Positions 28,950-38,908 of a stretch of 64,000 bases of DNA are shown in pieces (position 1 is the first letter of the stretch; every line of letters starts with the position of its first letter). The stretch is from Paramoeba atlantica (lineage: Eukaryota > Discosea): the NCBI GenBank assembly GCA_977017575.1, contig CDRNVI010000039.1, positions 434,001-498,000 of the forward strand. Direction: 5' to 3'. Both the position numbers and the translations under genes were made by a program. The notes under the pieces are model-generated. The model was not told the DNA's origin. It did no database searches and was given only the letters and a program-made list of their open reading frames with translations.

Positions 28950-30692
28950 CTATTTCCATGTTTTCTCGTAGAACAAAACGTAGGCACTTGAATAGTCAAG
29001 CTCACGGCAAGGACGCACTCTGCCGTCATCATATTCGTACCAATCGGAGGAATCACCTTGTCTACAAAACGCGGTGTAGTGTCCACCACCGGTAGATCCA
29101 ATATGATTGATGACTCCTCGTAAGTCGTACACAGTCGACTCTTGTGAGTAATTCTCTGACGCAAAGAAAGGTTCCAAGTCCAATCCTCGTTTAGGGAATG
29201 TCACCTCATCTTGTATTTTGCTGTGTCTCCAGTCATCACGGAAGCGTTTTAAGTGAATCATCAAGATAGGCGGGGCACGGCACAGCCGAAACTCCAACGT
29301 ACTATCCGTGTGTTGCTTACACTCCGAACAGTACGCCTGTTCCAGACCCGTAAGTTTCTCTGGATCGGTAAATTTTTTCAAGCAATCCACCAAGCTATCG
29401 GGCTCTACACTCTCCCTCATCTCAGGAATTGGCAGAGATAAGTCCATAAAAGGGGCAAAGGTGCGACTAACGTGGGAGCACGCGTTGCACACCCGACACT
29501 GCTGAAGCCACCCGCCAAAGAGTTCCGTGACCACGGAGTCATTTCTGGAACGGTAGTACTGTATGTATCGATCGGCCTGGGCGCGCGCGGTCTCACCCTT
29601 GATGTCGGCCAACTCCTGGGCAGGGGGAGGTTGGATGACGTGATTGGTCTCCTGATGCAATCCGTCCAACACGTAGCGTAGGAACTCCTGGGCGTCATGT
29701 TGTCGGTAGTTCGCAAAGATCTTGGCCCAACGACTAAGTACGTTTCTGAAATGCATAGGAGATGCGACCTTCCCCTGGGAGGCAGATTGTATGGCTTCGT
29801 GTAAGCGGGTAAGCTCGCGAGACAGTAATCCCTGTGTAGGGGATTTCGCCCCGGTTGGGGTGAATTGCTCTTCATGAATCGCCTCTAGAACGGACCCACA
29901 CCTTAGCAAACACTGGAGAGATGCATTCATGTAGCACGTGTTTCCTAGATTTTGAAACCCAATTGGATTCAGTGCGAAAGGGGGGCACTCCGTTCCATTG
30001 CAGTCTGTGGGACTAGATTCTACACCAGAGTTCTTTAAAATGACTTGACCACTGCTTGTAATGTTTATCTGATTACCTTCGATCGAGCTTTCATGAGTAT
30101 TTTCTCCCACACTCTTGATAGGAGTGTTTCGAGGCGTCAAACAAAAGTTGAAATCACGGTCTTCAGAATTACTTTTCTCTAGGGGTGACTTTGGAGAGCT
30201 GAGCGCACTCTTAGTCTCAGACATACACTCAACCCGATCATTCCTAGTAGACAGAGGAGTATCATTTCTCGATACTGAACGCTGGAAAAAATTCTCTTCA
30301 CTGTTTTCATCGGAACATGAAGGTGATGCTCCTTGAGCTTCAACCTCGTTCTTCAATGGGGGTGTAAGTAAAGTTATTCCGTCAGCCTTATGTACAGTCT
30401 CAAGCGCGCTATTGAATAGCCTCCCAGAATCTTCAAAACGCCCCCTAGAATGCTCGTGAATATTCTTTACTGTTTCAGTGTCCTTTGCCTTAACAGTTAC
30501 GGTTGAATATTCGAATTCGTTGTTGATTTTGACTGATATATTTTCGCTTGAAAAAGTATTTTGAAATAAACTTTCAATGCAGTCTTGGTGAACCTGAGCA
30601 GCGGTGTGATTGGCACCTGTATGCGGGTAGCGACCTGCTACGGATTCGGAACTTTGAATTGTTCCCACGGTGGGTGAGTTAGGGAGCGTCAA
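28950..30692 (-). CDS. Ubiquitin carboxyl-terminal hydrolase, USP family
   Basis: The 580-residue protein has a disordered N-terminal 240 residues and a USP catalytic domain after it. The Cys box is GFQNLGNTCYMNASLQCLL with the nucleophile near residue 253. The His box is GGGHYTAFC near 538, followed by WYEYDDGRV and SSAYVLFYE. Zinc-binding CxxC pairs (CRVCNAC, CSECK) lie in the fingers region. The enzyme removes ubiquitin from proteins. The compact domain resembles the USP36/UBP16 group, which works in the nucleolus in other eukaryotes, but that placement is tentative. All catalytic residues are present. Confidence 0.93.
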   Translation of the reverse strand: MTLPNSPTVGTIQSSESVAGRYPHTGANHTAAQVHQDCIESLFQNTFSSENISVKINNEFEYSTVTVKAKDTETVKNIHEHSRGRFEDSGRLFNSALETVHKADGITLLTPPLKNEVEAQGASPSCSDENSEENFFQRSVSRNDTPLSTRNDRVECMSETKSALSSPKSPLEKSNSEDRDFNFCLTPRNTPIKSVGENTHESSIEGNQINITSSGQVILKNSGVESSPTDCNGTECPPFALNPIGFQNLGNTCYMNASLQCLLRCGSVLEAIHEEQFTPTGAKSPTQGLLSRELTRLHEAIQSASQGKVASPMHFRNVLSRWAKIFANYRQHDAQEFLRYVLDGLHQETNHVIQPPPAQELADIKGETARAQADRYIQYYRSRNDSVVTELFGGWLQQCRVCNACSHVSRTFAPFMDLSLPIPEMRESVEPDSLVDCLKKFTDPEKLTGLEQAYCSECKQHTDSTLEFRLCRAPPILMIHLKRFRDDWRHSKIQDEVTFPKRGLDLEPFFASENYSQESTVYDLRGVINHIGSTGGGHYTAFCRQGDSSDWYEYDDGRVRPCRELDYSSAYVLFYEKTWK

Positions 30693-31148
30693 ACGAAAAG
30701 AAGAGTTGCACCGCTGCCAGAAGAACCAAGTGACTCTAAAAAATATTCTTATTTTTATAGGTAGGAGAGTGAATCTTCTTTCTACAGCAAAAAAAATGTA
30801 TATTTCATTGCCCGCGTAGGAAAAATAGCTACAGATTGCTATAGATGTACGTGTGACTTACCATATACAGAAAATACCAAAGAGTGCTTTTCTTCATGAG
30901 CCCATTATTTCTCCTCATACAATATTCGAGAAAATGTAGGTCATAAAACGTTTGGAAAATTTGAATTATCCAAGTTCAACTTTCATTGTGGCGTGATACC
31001 TTAGCAAACATTCCGAAAAAATGTTGAAAATTCTAAATGCGTGCAGTAAATAGTTCCTAGGGCTTTCGATTCACGTATGCATCACAGTACCCTCATAATT
31101 GCGTTGAACAGAACTACAGCAAAACTTTCGTGGTGGACGCAAGCTGAA
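30693..31148. other. Intergenic, nothing seen
   Basis: AT-rich spacer between the ubiquitin protease and the small SERF-like gene. No feature is recognised. Confidence 0.5.
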
Positions 31149-31328
31149 CTACGTTTTTTGTTGGGACTTTCTCGCTTCAGACTCGGCTTGTTTTCTTCTC
31201 ATTATTTCACTGTCAGTTTCTTTAGCTTTTAAAAAGGATTTGTTATCTGATCTCTGACCTTTCTTTGCGTCATTTTGTTCTTTGAGTCGACGAGCTCGAT
31301 CGCGGTCCCGCTGGTCCCCTCTTGTCAT
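31149..31328 (-). CDS. SERF (4F5) family small protein
   Basis: The start is set at the Met of MTRGDQRDRDRARRLKEQ at 31328, giving 59 residues; six more codons are open upstream. The sequence follows the SERF consensus: TRG-x-QRDRDRAR at the start, SFLKAKETDSEIMRRKQAE in the middle and a short basic tail. SERF proteins are intrinsically disordered, highly charged, and modify amyloid formation; some bind RNA. The family is found across eukaryotes and almost always keeps this length. It is easily missed in annotation because it is so short. Confidence 0.85.
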   Translation of the reverse strand: MTRGDQRDRDRARRLKEQNDAKKGQRSDNKSFLKAKETDSEIMRRKQAESEARKSQQKT

Positions 31329-32011
31329 AAAAAACGTGTAAAACAACTAAACAACGAATGAGAATCAATACATTGGAAACCTATTACTTTCCAAACCCTT
31401 TACTAAGACCGAATGCTCGTCGATCCCCATAAATGGATACATAAGAAAGGATGAAAAAGCATATTTTTTTGTGAGCTACCTGGAATTTTAGAAAATTCAA
31501 CATCAAGTGAGACACCGTGTCGTGTCCAAAAGAAATATGCATTCACATTAGAAAATAAGGAAAAGCAAAATATGACTAAAAAAATTTACTGCTATTCACA
31601 CTATAATATTTCCCCTTTTCTTGAATACCCTTGAAAGATACATGTACTGTAGTATGTATACTGGATACTCCTGCATGAACTGGGTACCATGACTATACTG
31701 CTCACTAACTGAGCATTGCGGCTGCCTCTCGTAGTGGCAATGCCTCTGTCGGTGCATACTTTCCGCTGAGTCTTCGTTCCCATTGGGTGAGTCTCCTCTG
31801 GCCACTGTTCTAAACATGAATCGAGTTCGCGTATTCTACCACAGCTGGACTATTCTACCACAGCACACTGTATACTGTATAACACTCTACTGTATCACCC
31901 AGTCGGTATTTTACTCCTCATGACATGAGGAGTAGACTACATGACATTTATGACACAAATATTTTACATACTCAGAGCCGACACTTGATATCCCTTACAG
32001 GAGTGAGAAAA
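31329..32011. other. Intergenic, no convincing gene
   Basis: A direct repeat of TATTCTACCACAGC occurs at about 31831-31866. A 73-codon minus-strand frame near 31596-31817 has no recognisable character. Confidence 0.5.
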
Positions 32012-32926
32012 TTAGCTACATTTCCCGCTATTGAGATGCGTATCTATCCGCTTCACAGTTTCGTCGGGTAGATGCATCATATTTATTGTGTATGTGTTTG
32101 TATCCTTCTGAAACCTAATCATTTCTTTTGAATGAACGCTATTCTCAATATTGAGCTTTAATATGCCTATCACTTCCTCCAAGGAACCTTTCGGAAGTAA
32201 AGCAATCTGTTCACCCAAGTATCTGCGCCGTTTCGAACTTACGGCAACTCCAGACACTGAGTCACTTTCCTTAAGACGGGAAACCATTTTTCTCAGTGGT
32301 AGCTTTTCATTATTCTTTGTTTCCGTTCTAGTTTGTCTCGTTTCAGAAATTGGATCTTTAATTGTATGTCTGTGACGCAGCATTCGCCCTGTTTCAGCTA
32401 CGGAACCCTCTATGTGTGTTTTGTACCACTCATGAATTTTTGAACGACTAAAAGAAGGAAGTACAGAGGGTATCGCGCTGTAATTTTTGTTACAATCAGA
32501 GGTTTTTACTTCACTCGTTTCTACTCGCACTGCATCCTCCGAGAGTCTTCCGTTATCCTGTGAGACAGAACGCTCTTGTGTGCCAGCAGAGGAAAACTCT
32601 GCTAAGTGTGCTTTAACCCATTCAGATAGTTTTCGAGCCTTTTGATGAGCATTGCTTTCAACTTCACTGGATCGAAAACAATTATTCAATGCGAGTTCAA
32701 GATCATTTAGGGCTTCCTTCACATCAGCGTACCTTTCTTTTCTTAAGTTTCGATAAATAGACCCCAAATTAATATCTGAACTGCTATCTAATAAATTCGA
32801 CTTAGCCAAAGGACGCATAAAACTCGCCGCCCCGGGCAAGGCAATCAGCCCCTGAACAATATTCTTTAAGTCGTGAATTTCCAAGCGCGAATTCTCATGC
32901 ACCTTCTGGGGAATACTGTCAGACAT
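32012..32926 (-). CDS. Divergent bromodomain plus NET-domain protein (BET-like factor)
   Basis: The 304-residue protein ends in an ET/NET-like domain (about 230-295: YLGEQIALLPKGSLEEVIGIL, then NTYTINMMHLPDETVKRIDTHL), which in BET proteins recruits chromatin enzymes. The N-terminal 20-120 region has the helix order and spacing of a bromodomain: RPLAKSNLLDSSSDINLGSIYRNL, then RYADVKEALNDLELALNNCFR, with an Asn-Cys near the usual Asn that binds acetyl-lysine. The ZA loop is much altered. A basic linker joins the two. Kinetoplastids use several bromodomain factors at transcription start regions. The NET part is fairly secure, the bromodomain less so. Confidence 0.62.
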   Translation of the reverse strand: MSDSIPQKVHENSRLEIHDLKNIVQGLIALPGAASFMRPLAKSNLLDSSSDINLGSIYRNLRKERYADVKEALNDLELALNNCFRSSEVESNAHQKARKLSEWVKAHLAEFSSAGTQERSVSQDNGRLSEDAVRVETSEVKTSDCNKNYSAIPSVLPSFSRSKIHEWYKTHIEGSVAETGRMLRHRHTIKDPISETRQTRTETKNNEKLPLRKMVSRLKESDSVSGVAVSSKRRRYLGEQIALLPKGSLEEVIGILKLNIENSVHSKEMIRFQKDTNTYTINMMHLPDETVKRIDTHLNSGKCS

Positions 32927-33129
32927 GAAAAATAGGGTTTATGAATGCTCCAATTCAGCACAATTCTATGGGTCGTAATGTGTGTGCGTACACCTTTTCA
33001 AAGAAACTAGACTAAGTTAGTGTACTTAATATCGTCATTCGTTAAACGTGTGAACAAGAAAGAAATGTGAATCGAGGGTGACAAGTATATTTTAGAAATA
33101 CGATGCCACGAATAAATAACCTAGTAGTA

Positions 33130-34311
33130 TTATCTTTTCGTCTTAATGTCACTGTCGAATACAACTTGAACGTCGTGCACTGTTTTTAGAGGACGTGCAT
33201 CTGGTTTATCGACCAAAGATTGATTCCAATATCCAAGAAAAATCATTAGCCAATCCTTTTTCCTATGCTTCGTTACCGTCTCTGGAGGATCCGGGTATTT
33301 GAAAAATGTGCGAAACGGATGCCATCTCAGAAGCATGGGCTGTGCAAATCCACACAAAGACATCCCCATCCAGTAGAGAAATACAGCACTCGGTTGATTC
33401 GCGCTGAAGTAAACCATTGCACAGGTAGCCAAGCGCATGCCCCAGAGAAGAAAAAGTTGCGATGGGGATCGCCCCCCTCTGTTGAGTGCTTGATTAAGCT
33501 CGAAATTGAGCATAAACATTGAAACACATGCAAGTTGCACCCCGTAAGTAGTATCTGGCATTGTTAGATCTGTGAGCCACAAGAAAGTTTCGGATTCCAG
33601 TTCGTCATTGTAAGATACCATGTTCTGAATGGCAACAAAAGCAGAAGAGACTACGGGAATCGTCAACATTTGTATAAAGGCGCGTCGTTGGCTGCACTTA
33701 TGCTTTTTAAACAAAACCGATCTCTGTCGTTTTGCGCTTTGTATAATAACCTTTCTTTCAGCTATGGGCATCTTCTTGTCCTTTCGGGCTCGCCTCATGC
33801 GATCGTTAATAATGTTTAACTCCGGCTGAATATGCGCCAAACGCAGCGCATTTCGATTCGCATAGAGTGAGGGAAAAAGCGTAAACAGACGCATGACAAC
33901 TCCCCATATTATAAACGCAAACCCCCATCCATATCCCCAATCGTGGAAATATTCCAGACCCTGGCGCTGGAGGAGGGCAGGGGAGAGGGATTCCTTAGCC
34001 CAATCATACGTGTCGTCCAACCGCTCCAGCATAGAACGGCGAGGAACAATGTACTCCTCTACGCGTATCGGTCCTGGGGTCGTGTCAAAGGGGTCGATGT
34101 CGTACCGGGAAGTGGAGGAGTTGGAAGACCACCCAAAACATCGGGAATTTGTCCAAAACAGCACGCACTTGGAATAGTGGGTAGGCTTTGTGGGAGAAAA
34201 ATGAGTTGTACTAAACCTGGTAGATGAAGTAGGTAGAATGCGAAGACACGAGCCGTTTAAAGAGTGTGGTTCGTGGCGAATGCCGACATTGTACCATGTT
34301 CTGAGCTTCAT
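33130..34311 (-). CDS. OXA1: Mitochondrial inner-membrane insertase OXA1/YidC family
   Basis: The 393-residue protein has a basic, Ser/Thr-rich N-terminus suited to mitochondrial import, then the Oxa1 core. The first core membrane segment is near residues 125-150 (WGFAFIIWGVVMRLFTLFPSLY). A charged cytosolic-type loop follows (LRLAHIQPELNIINDRMRRARKDKK, with helical hairpin). Further membrane segments come at about 210-225, 255-275, 300-320 and 325-345. Oxa1 inserts mitochondrially encoded and some imported proteins into the inner membrane. The matrix tail is short and basic (about 50 residues), consistent with ribosome contact. Confidence 0.88.
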   Translation of the reverse strand: MKLRTWYNVGIRHEPHSLNGSCLRILPTSSTRFSTTHFSPTKPTHYSKCVLFWTNSRCFGWSSNSSTSRYDIDPFDTTPGPIRVEEYIVPRRSMLERLDDTYDWAKESLSPALLQRQGLEYFHDWGYGWGFAFIIWGVVMRLFTLFPSLYANRNALRLAHIQPELNIINDRMRRARKDKKMPIAERKVIIQSAKRQRSVLFKKHKCSQRRAFIQMLTIPVVSSAFVAIQNMVSYNDELESETFLWLTDLTMPDTTYGVQLACVSMFMLNFELNQALNRGGRSPSQLFLLWGMRLATCAMVYFSANQPSAVFLYWMGMSLCGFAQPMLLRWHPFRTFFKYPDPPETVTKHRKKDWLMIFLGYWNQSLVDKPDARPLKTVHDVQVVFDSDIKTKR

Positions 34312-34520
34312 ACTACATATTGAAAAAAAATAGAATATTCGTCAAGTAGAAAAAATAATGTGATACATGACGCGGTGTTTCGGAGACGAAATTAGAAAAC
34401 CACTAAAAAAGGTACGAACACAAAAGAACTTTAGTCACAGAGACGCCGATGAAGTGTAAACGCCAGGAACTAATAATACCTATCAGTTCCTTAAATAATT
34501 GCAACTATAGAACAAGAACA

Positions 34521-35678
34521 CTACCAACCATACGCTTCTCTATTTGGACAGCTTTGAGCTGTGTGATTCCACCCATTACAAATGCTGCATCGTACCTCTC
34601 TGGGCCTCTTCACAGAGTTTACGATTCGTCGAGCACATTGGGCGGCTGTATGCCCTATCTCATTGCAATACTTGCAATAGTCATACCCTACTGCGTGACG
34701 AGATGGCAATCTGCTATCAGTCAAAGCCGTGGTACAATCCTTCTTTGTATGTCCCACGAAACCACACTTTGAACACACTTCGTTTGGAGTAGCCATCGGA
34801 AGATCGGAAGGATTCTGCATCGCAGATTCAGCTTCAACTTTTTCTTGTTCTAGCGTTTCGTTCTCTTGTGTCTTTTCGTCTTCTTTTTGCTGTCGTAGTT
34901 TCTCTAGTCCTTCTGCGCAATACGACATTCTTGCTGAATTATTTTTTAGGGGAGTTTCCTCACTCTCAAGTTTCAAACCCGTGCGAAAAGCGCTCTCTGC
35001 GTCGGCCCATAACTTTACTCCAAGGAGAGCGTAACCGAGCCTGCCGTGTGCCTTCGAATATTGAGGGCACAATTCTATGCACTTTCTCGCATCGCTCTCG
35101 GCAGACGAATACTGCTCTAGCTTCAGAAAACAGGCACTACGGTTACTATACCACATGTGATCTGTCGGGTCTAGAGATATGCCTTTTGTGTAGTGACGCA
35201 CAGCCATTTCATACTCACCGTCACAGAAACACTGCTTCCCTCTTGTCTGATGTTGAGACTTGTAAAAATCATCTTTCTTAGCAGTAGATGAGTTCCGGAG
35301 TGTTTTTCTGACTCGTTCGGCATCCGTTCTGTACGTCTCTGATGAACTATCTAGAGCATGAGCTTTATCATAACACTCAGCCGATTCTTTGAACCTACAA
35401 AGAAATTCAAGCGCAGCCCCTTTTCTGTGCCATCCTTTCGCAAAGCTCGGACACAGTACCGTCACTTTTTCCGCATCAGCAAGAGCTTGTTTCCCATTTG
35501 AAAGCTTTAGATAAGCTGCACTGCGGTTACTATACAGCAGATATTCCGTAGGAAACAGCTTTATGCAATTGCTCCATGCTTCGACGGCTTTGCCAAATTT
35601 TCCTGCCTGAAATAACGCTTTTGCACCGGTATTACAGGTATCATAATCAGCTGGTTTTGAAGCGTTGGACATGCTCAT
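34521..35678 (-). CDS. TPR protein with three C-terminal CCHC zinc knuckles
   Basis: The 385-residue protein has two TPR arrays: about 15-120 (ALFQAGKFGKAVEAWSNCIKL type) and about 140-255 (FCDGEYEMAVRHYTKGISL type), of the STI1/HOP kind. A coiled, acidic segment follows (about 260-295). Three CCHC knuckles end the protein: CSKCGFVGHTKKDC, CKYCNEIGHTAAQC and CSICNGWNHTAQSC. TPR arrays of this type usually bind Hsp70 or Hsp90 tails, and CCHC knuckles bind single-stranded RNA. The combination suggests an RNA-binding adaptor of chaperones, which is inference. Both arrays appear intact. Confidence 0.88.
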   Translation of the reverse strand: MSMSNASKPADYDTCNTGAKALFQAGKFGKAVEAWSNCIKLFPTEYLLYSNRSAAYLKLSNGKQALADAEKVTVLCPSFAKGWHRKGAALEFLCRFKESAECYDKAHALDSSSETYRTDAERVRKTLRNSSTAKKDDFYKSQHQTRGKQCFCDGEYEMAVRHYTKGISLDPTDHMWYSNRSACFLKLEQYSSAESDARKCIELCPQYSKAHGRLGYALLGVKLWADAESAFRTGLKLESEETPLKNNSARMSYCAEGLEKLRQQKEDEKTQENETLEQEKVEAESAMQNPSDLPMATPNEVCSKCGFVGHTKKDCTTALTDSRLPSRHAVGYDYCKYCNEIGHTAAQCARRIVNSVKRPREVRCSICNGWNHTAQSCPNREAYGW

Positions 35679-35887
35679 ACGGGGACAAGAATATGTACAA
35701 TAGACAACAATAACTACGACAGGTTATACAATTCGTTTCGTGTACGTACAATTCGTTTCGGAAAAAAATTAGCTTGACTACTGGTAGGGTACAGATACGT
35801 GTAAATAAATAATTATACTGTAAAGATAAAACGGTGCGTTGTCGAAACGAAGATGAACTCGCTTGACTCTATAGTGCTATATTGTTG

Positions 35888-37246
35888 CTATGCATTTTTG
35901 TGGGGGTAGATAGGGCGGGCGTTGTCTCTTTTACGCTGACCATCAACAAGCGATAAAATCATATCTCGTTCCTCTGCAGATTCGAAGAGCAATGTCCAAG
36001 ATTTACCATGCTCTTGCACAGTTAACACATTGTATTGCTGCTTGTGGTAGGAATCAGGCTTTGCTTCCATGATTAAATCTGGAGATATACCAAAAACTTT
36101 TTGCACTTTAGATTTTCCTTTAGATTCCAACGACCCTATCACAAGGACATCATTGCATAAGAATAAATGACGTTTTCGACGAAAAGCAAATGCAAGCATC
36201 ATGACTGTGCAATCAAACAACAATTCCCGTGCTTGATTTCGTGGCAAGGCATCACCCGAAAATTGGCTTTCGAGTTTTTCTGCGTGTCTTCTTGACACAT
36301 GGGATGAGATTTGCACCGATATCTTTCGTGTAATCGCATCAAATTCATTGGCTCGAGGATACCGAAGAGCATGTGCACAGTATCGGTACCATGATGTCCT
36401 TGTGGCAGCAAGGGCAAGTACCGTATACAACTGAGAGCAGTGTATCGGAAGTAAGGAAGGATCAAAGAAGGGATGAGGAGTTATCTTTTTCAGCGTAGCA
36501 CTCAGAAGGGCGTGGTAGTCTACACGGGGACTAGGCGTTGAGCTATCAGTGCTCGAGGCGTTTCGAACGGTAAGCCGAGATAAAGTCCGCTCCGTACTAG
36601 CTATGGAAGGTTCGGTTTCTGCGTCACATACGCTAACACCTGAGCGAAGTCCACCACATTCTTGCGGTTCTACGGGAGAGAAGAGATCACCAATGGCAGG
36701 CGTAGTGGATCGAATTTGTGGTCTAGACTGCTCTCTAGAGATTTCTTGACACTGTCGAAAAGCGTCTTGCAAGATTTCTGGGCAGTGCAGCAAAAGAGGC
36801 TGGGTGTGCACTGCGAAATGAATAGCGAATTCTTCAAGTGGAGTGCCATCTCTAGAGAGAACTGCGTCAAGAAGAGCAGTGGATGAAGTCGATCGCGACA
36901 ATTGCTCCACAAAGTTATAAATAGCAATATAATTTCCGAAAATTTGATGCACAAATTCTCCTTGTAAAATGTTAGATTTTTGCAAAGAATCGTAATATAC
37001 GGCCCGAACAGCCTGTAAAGCTTGAAAAAAGTTCTCTTCTTTTTCTAGCATCTTAGTTGAGAGGTTTTCATAGTCAGTGAGACAGGAAAAGGGCAATTGA
37101 GAACCACTGTTATCAGGGGCTGAAAGATGTGGTTTCGTAACAGGTGTGAGAGGATCATTAGTGTAATGCAGAGGGCAAACTGATCTACGATCGAGTTCCA
37201 GACTCTGTGACCGATCAGGGTTGTTTTTCATGCGTAAACATTCCAC
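35888..37246 (-). CDS. DH-PH-like (RhoGEF-type) protein
   Basis: The 452-residue protein starts with a helical region (about 55-190) that opens as a Dbl homology domain usually does: YENLSTKMLEKEENFFQAL, then a later EFVHQIFGNYIAIYNF segment. A second helical part covers about 255-335. The last 100 residues look like a PH domain (RRKRHLFLCNDVLVIG, then VQEHGKSWTLLFESAEERDMILSLV), with the usual C-terminal helix. Such proteins activate Rho-family GTPases at membranes. The DH part has an unusual Ser-rich insertion in the middle (about 190-255), so catalytic activity is uncertain. The PH part is the firmer call. Confidence 0.58.
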   Translation of the reverse strand: MECLRMKNNPDRSQSLELDRRSVCPLHYTNDPLTPVTKPHLSAPDNSGSQLPFSCLTDYENLSTKMLEKEENFFQALQAVRAVYYDSLQKSNILQGEFVHQIFGNYIAIYNFVEQLSRSTSSTALLDAVLSRDGTPLEEFAIHFAVHTQPLLLHCPEILQDAFRQCQEISREQSRPQIRSTTPAIGDLFSPVEPQECGGLRSGVSVCDAETEPSIASTERTLSRLTVRNASSTDSSTPSPRVDYHALLSATLKKITPHPFFDPSLLPIHCSQLYTVLALAATRTSWYRYCAHALRYPRANEFDAITRKISVQISSHVSRRHAEKLESQFSGDALPRNQARELLFDCTVMMLAFAFRRKRHLFLCNDVLVIGSLESKGKSKVQKVFGISPDLIMEAKPDSYHKQQYNVLTVQEHGKSWTLLFESAEERDMILSLVDGQRKRDNARPIYPHKNA

Positions 37247-37814
37247 AGCGAATAAATTAAAATAACATAGGACTGTATTATTTACAGTATCTACGAGTCT
37301 GTATAAGTAACATTTTTTCTATAAAATGTTTTATAGTTCCCCCCCCCCTCCTTAAATCCTATCACCTTTTTAGAGACAATTTTTGGCCCTGCTATTTTTC
37401 TGGTCATCTGATACATGCATACATGTAGTACAATGTAATCAAATAGTATTTAATTAATTCACATAGAATTATGTTCTATCTTGATTTTATCTGCAGATGT
37501 CTAAATACAATTGTCATGAATCTCTCTAATTGAACCTCTCGTTGAAGGCTTTGCCAGTAGCACGTGCCCCTATGATGTAATTGGTTTCTGATCACAGAAT
37601 GAGCTACGTAGCAAGAGCCTCAAAAACGGTCCAGCAAAATTCGCTTTCGGAGAAAAATCCAGAACAGGATTCGAACACGCATGACATGGAAAGGAAAAAG
37701 GCAGCGCGTACGATAGGGCTGTCATTTTCACGAAGATAGGGGGTTTCCCTGTTGCTAAACGTTCTGTCTTACCATCGAGTCAGAATGAACGTTCTTGCTT
37801 CACCACCTTATTGC
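37247..37814. other. Intergenic with a tRNA-B-box-like stretch, no gene called
   Basis: A poly-C run occurs near 37339-37348. On the minus strand GTTCGAATCCTG (37665-37676) resembles a tRNA B box and GACTCGATGGTAAGAC (37768-37783) resembles an A box, but they are about 100 bases apart and no cloverleaf can be drawn. No protein frame is seen. Confidence 0.4.
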
Positions 37815-38243
37815 TCATGTAACCAGGCTAAGTGGTTTCTCTTCGGGAAGTGTTGCTTCGATTCCATTTAGTTCAGGGGTTACACAAATTTGACAGGATA
37901 ATCTTGACTGGTCTTCGCGAAGTTCTAAGGCCAAGTCAAGCATGTCTTTTTCGTCTTCTGTAGGAGGCAAAACCTTGCCGTACCACTCTGGTTTTAAATA
38001 CACGTGGCATGTGGAGCATGCGCACGTACCATCACACGCCGCCTCAATATCAATCTTGTGACGTTTCGCTATTTCCATAAGACTTTGACCAGAAGTACCA
38101 CCTAGAACTCGCATAGGCCCCCCCGCAACGTGAAATTTTACAGAAACCTGTGCTTGGCAGTAAAGGGCCGCCGCGCGATGCATATTGGAGTTATTAAAGC
38201 AAGAATGGGTAGAAATATTAATAGAATAATTTACCCACCTCAT
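37815..38243 (-). CDS. Mitochondrial [2Fe-2S] ferredoxin (adrenodoxin type)
   Basis: The 142-residue protein carries the vertebrate-type ferredoxin fold. The cluster ligands lie in EAACDGTCACSTCHVYL (Cys-x5-Cys-x2-Cys; one extra Cys sits within the loop) and a distal Cys in LSCQICV. Residues PPTEDEKDMLDLA match the acidic partner-binding helix of adrenodoxins. It passes electrons from ferredoxin reductase to Fe-S cluster assembly or heme and cytochrome enzymes. The frame begins MRWVNYS; a second Met (MHRAAALY, residue 22) gives a plausible shorter targeting peptide and may be the true start. Confidence 0.92.
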   Translation of the reverse strand: MRWVNYSINISTHSCFNNSNMHRAAALYCQAQVSVKFHVAGGPMRVLGGTSGQSLMEIAKRHKIDIEAACDGTCACSTCHVYLKPEWYGKVLPPTEDEKDMLDLALELREDQSRLSCQICVTPELNGIEATLPEEKPLSLVT

Positions 38244-38413
38244 CGAAGCAAGGAAAAGTAGTTAGCAAAGTCGAATCATCTGCTAGTCAAAGCACATGCT
38301 ATTCAAATCAACGAATGTATCTACCACATTCATTTGTTTTTCAGTACTGTTAAAGATCTATTTTATAGTACAACGCACTTTTAAAGAGGCGATACATTTC
38401 GGTCAAATGCTAA

Positions 38414-38908
38414 TTACAGCAATCGTTGAGCATTCCTCATTCTCGTGCATTTTTCGTATAAAGAGCGTTTTTTGTTGTGCAAGAGCTGCACTTCATTTAT
38501 TGCTCCTACGTGCTCCAGTTTTCGTTCTTTGTTTATGCGCTGGATTCTTTCTTTCTCTTGAGAGACACGAGCTTCGTAATCTTCTAAAACCAAGCCTAAC
38601 GTCTGCGTTGTGTTATCAAAAGAACTACTCTGCTCTCTCGTTATACGAGAAAGGCGCAACCGAATATACGCTTGTAGCTCAGCTTCATATCGCGCCTCAG
38701 GTGACATGAGCGGAATAGCAGAATTGCCATCCTTCTGCGCAAGGAGATGTTGAATATGAGGTTGATTTCGCTCTAAGCTTGGAGAAAAAGTGGGAATTGA
38801 TTCGTATGACGAGCAGGCTTTCTGGGCTTCTTCTTCAATGAGACGTAGAGCCCTTTGTCTTTGGGCTACGGAAATGTCTTGTTCTGCATATGGCAATGTG
38901 TCAATCAT
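38414..38908 (-). CDS. SPF27: Splicing factor SPF27/BCAS2-like (Prp19 complex)
   Basis: The 164-residue protein begins MIDTLPYAEQDISVAQRQRALRLIEEE, very like the BCAS2/SPF27 start (V/I-D-x-LPY-x-D..., then LIEEE). A segment near 58-75 (IPLMSPEARYEAEL) and a long C-terminal coiled coil (ITREQ ... LYEKCTRMRN) complete the family pattern. The protein is shorter than human BCAS2 (225 residues). SPF27 is a core member of the Prp19 complex, which activates the spliceosome; in a trans-splicing organism it would serve spliced-leader addition. Neighbouring genes are unrelated. Confidence 0.75.
   Translation of the reverse strand: MIDTLPYAEQDISVAQRQRALRLIEEEAQKACSSYESIPTFSPSLERNQPHIQHLLAQKDGNSAIPLMSPEARYEAELQAYIRLRLSRITREQSSSFDNTTQTLGLVLEDYEARVSQEKERIQRINKERKLEHVGAINEVQLLHNKKRSLYEKCTRMRNAQRLL

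Noticed and set aside
37339-37348. Poly-C run as a telomere or replication signal
   Set aside because: It is a single short homopolymer without repeat structure.
37660-37790. tRNA gene on the minus strand (A-box-like GACTCGATGG, B-box-like GTTCGAATCC)
   Set aside because: The boxes are about 100 bases apart, the T-stem pairs badly, and no acceptor or anticodon stem can be formed.
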